The notes below the pieces were generated by a model. The model worked only from the letters and a program-made list of their open reading frames with translations, made no database searches and was not told where the DNA came from. A stretch of 64,000 bases of DNA from Weissella diestrammenae (GTDB lineage: Bacteria > Bacillota > Bacilli > Lactobacillales > Lactobacillaceae): positions 372,001 through 436,000 of the forward strand of contig NZ_CP060724.1 in NCBI RefSeq assembly GCF_014397255.1, written 5' to 3'. Positions 63,284-64,000 of this stretch are shown piece after piece. Position 1 is the stretch's first letter; the number at the start of each line of letters is the position of its first letter. The translations under genes were made by a program, and so were the position numbers.

Positions 63284-64000
63284 TCAGTCCACAATGAATT
63301 CTGCATAGCGTTTCACTTGCAGTGGGGTTAAACTCACCCGTAATTGTGTCCCATTTTCTGTATATTCAGTCGCTAAGATTGACGCTTGTTCATTCAAATC
63401 CGATACAATCTCTCCCTGATTGAAAGGGATCAAAACAGTTGCTTCACTCAAATCATCGAAGACATGTTGTTTCACAACATCAACTAATAAATCAATTGAA
63501 GCTGTGTCTTGCGCTGAAACAATCAATGTGTCCCCATCACGATCTGGATAGCTTGTGTCTGGTCGCAAGTCGGCCTTATTATAAATCGTAATCATTGGCA
63601 TGTCAGTCACACCAATTTCCTTTAACGTCTGAGCCGTGGTGGCCATCATATCAGGATAATGTTCATCAGAATAATCAACGATTTGTAACAACAAATCCGC
63701 ATTTGCCGCTTCGGCTAGAGTTGCGCGAAAGGCTGCCACTAAATTATGCGGTAATTTAGAAACAAAGCCGACTGTATCAGACAATAAAAATGACTGATTA
63801 TCTGGCAGATTAATCTTTCTGACTGCCGTTTCTAAGGTCGCAAAAAGCATATCAGCTTGAAAAACCGTTTTCGATTCATTTTCTCCAAACCGCTGAACCA
63901 ATTGGTTCATAATAGTCGATTTACCAGCATTCGTGTAGCCAACTAAGGCCACATTCTTAATGGCTTGTTTCGTCCGGTGGGCACGCCGTATTTGCTCATC
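63284..64000 (-). CDS. hflX: GTPase HflX, 3' part (runs off the window)
   Basis: Ribosome-associated GTPase that splits stalled or stressed ribosomes. The visible 238 C-terminal residues include G1 GYTNAGKST, G3 DTVGF, G4 NKAD, and the C-terminal HflX domain; upstream residues DEQIRRAHRTKQAIKNVALV continue the frame to the window edge, so the N-terminal domain is missing only because of the cut. The MALV start used by simple frame calling is an internal GTG. Confidence 0.92.
   Translation of the reverse strand, partial: DEQIRRAHRTKQAIKNVALVGYTNAGKSTIMNQLVQRFGENESKTVFQADMLFATLETAVRKINLPDNQSFLLSDTVGFVSKLPHNLVAAFRATLAEAANADLLLQIVDYSDEHYPDMMATTAQTLKEIGVTDMPMITIYNKADLRPDTSYPDRDGDTLIVSAQDTASIDLLVDVVKQHVFDDLSEATVLIPFNQGEIVSDLNEQASILATEYTENGTQLRVSLTPLQVKRYAEFIVD

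Overview
The window reads as chromosome of a low-GC Gram-positive lactic acid bacterium of the Lactobacillaceae, most likely on the heterofermentative Weissella/Periweissella/Leuconostoc side. Grounds: RNase Y, a GdpP c-di-AMP phosphodiesterase, PepV, BioY with a BirA that lacks the DNA-binding domain, two OppA paralogues, a LmrCD-type exporter pair, catabolite control by a cre box, and AGGAGG-type ribosome binding sites. The genus is inference. A pyruvate formate-lyase is present, which is not universal in this group. Every credible full-length gene is on the minus strand except an orphan arsenate reductase (7532-7951 +); an integrase fragment (24923-25072 +) is the only other plus-strand coding trace.

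Layout. 1-7200: fused amino-acid ABC transporter protein, CcpA-controlled sugar porter, cytosine deaminase, old-yellow-enzyme oxidoreductase, AI-2E-family membrane protein. 7.5-8.7 kb: arsenate reductase and tmRNA. 8.7-16.4 kb: DUF1002 exported protein, MecA_N-type class B penicillin-binding protein, glycerate kinase, RNase Y, and a P-type-ATPase-like membrane protein that has lost its catalytic residues. 16.7-22.5 kb: tRNA-fMet and tRNA-Ser, then an accessory glycan cluster (priming sugar transferase, three glycosyltransferases, flippase) ending in a decayed gene. 22.5-25.3 kb: CopB-type copper ATPase, an integrase relic and tRNA-Leu. 25.4-28.5 kb: frameshifted pflA and intact pflB. 28.6-34.3 kb: tex, a small unknown gene, and a Ca/Mn-type P-ATPase behind a yybP-ykoY riboswitch. 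34.4-41.5 kb: cold-shock protein, L27/L21, serine hydrolase, and a dnaB-rplI-gdpP block. 41.6-49.5 kb: oligopeptide permease with two oppA genes and a frameshifted oppD. 49.6-54.5 kb: glutamine-type ABC transporter, then birA-bioY-guanylate-kinase-like. 54.6-64 kb: surface protein, PepV, MacB-type exporter, LmrCD-type exporter and the 3' part of hflX, which runs off the window.

How it fits together. Peptide uptake (Opp), peptide cleavage (PepV) and two amino-acid importers make a nitrogen-acquisition set. BirA and BioY handle biotin. PflA/PflB would make acetyl-CoA plus formate without oxygen. Several efflux systems sit behind palindromic candidate operators.

The most unusual points are the catalytically dead P-type ATPase homologue; two one-base deletions, both in G runs, that break pflA and oppD; an 86-bp block shared by the 3' flanks of tmRNA and tRNA-Leu, beside an integrase relic; an L27 with an unusual N-terminus and no Prp protease gene beside it; and extracellular binding proteins without a lipobox cysteine.
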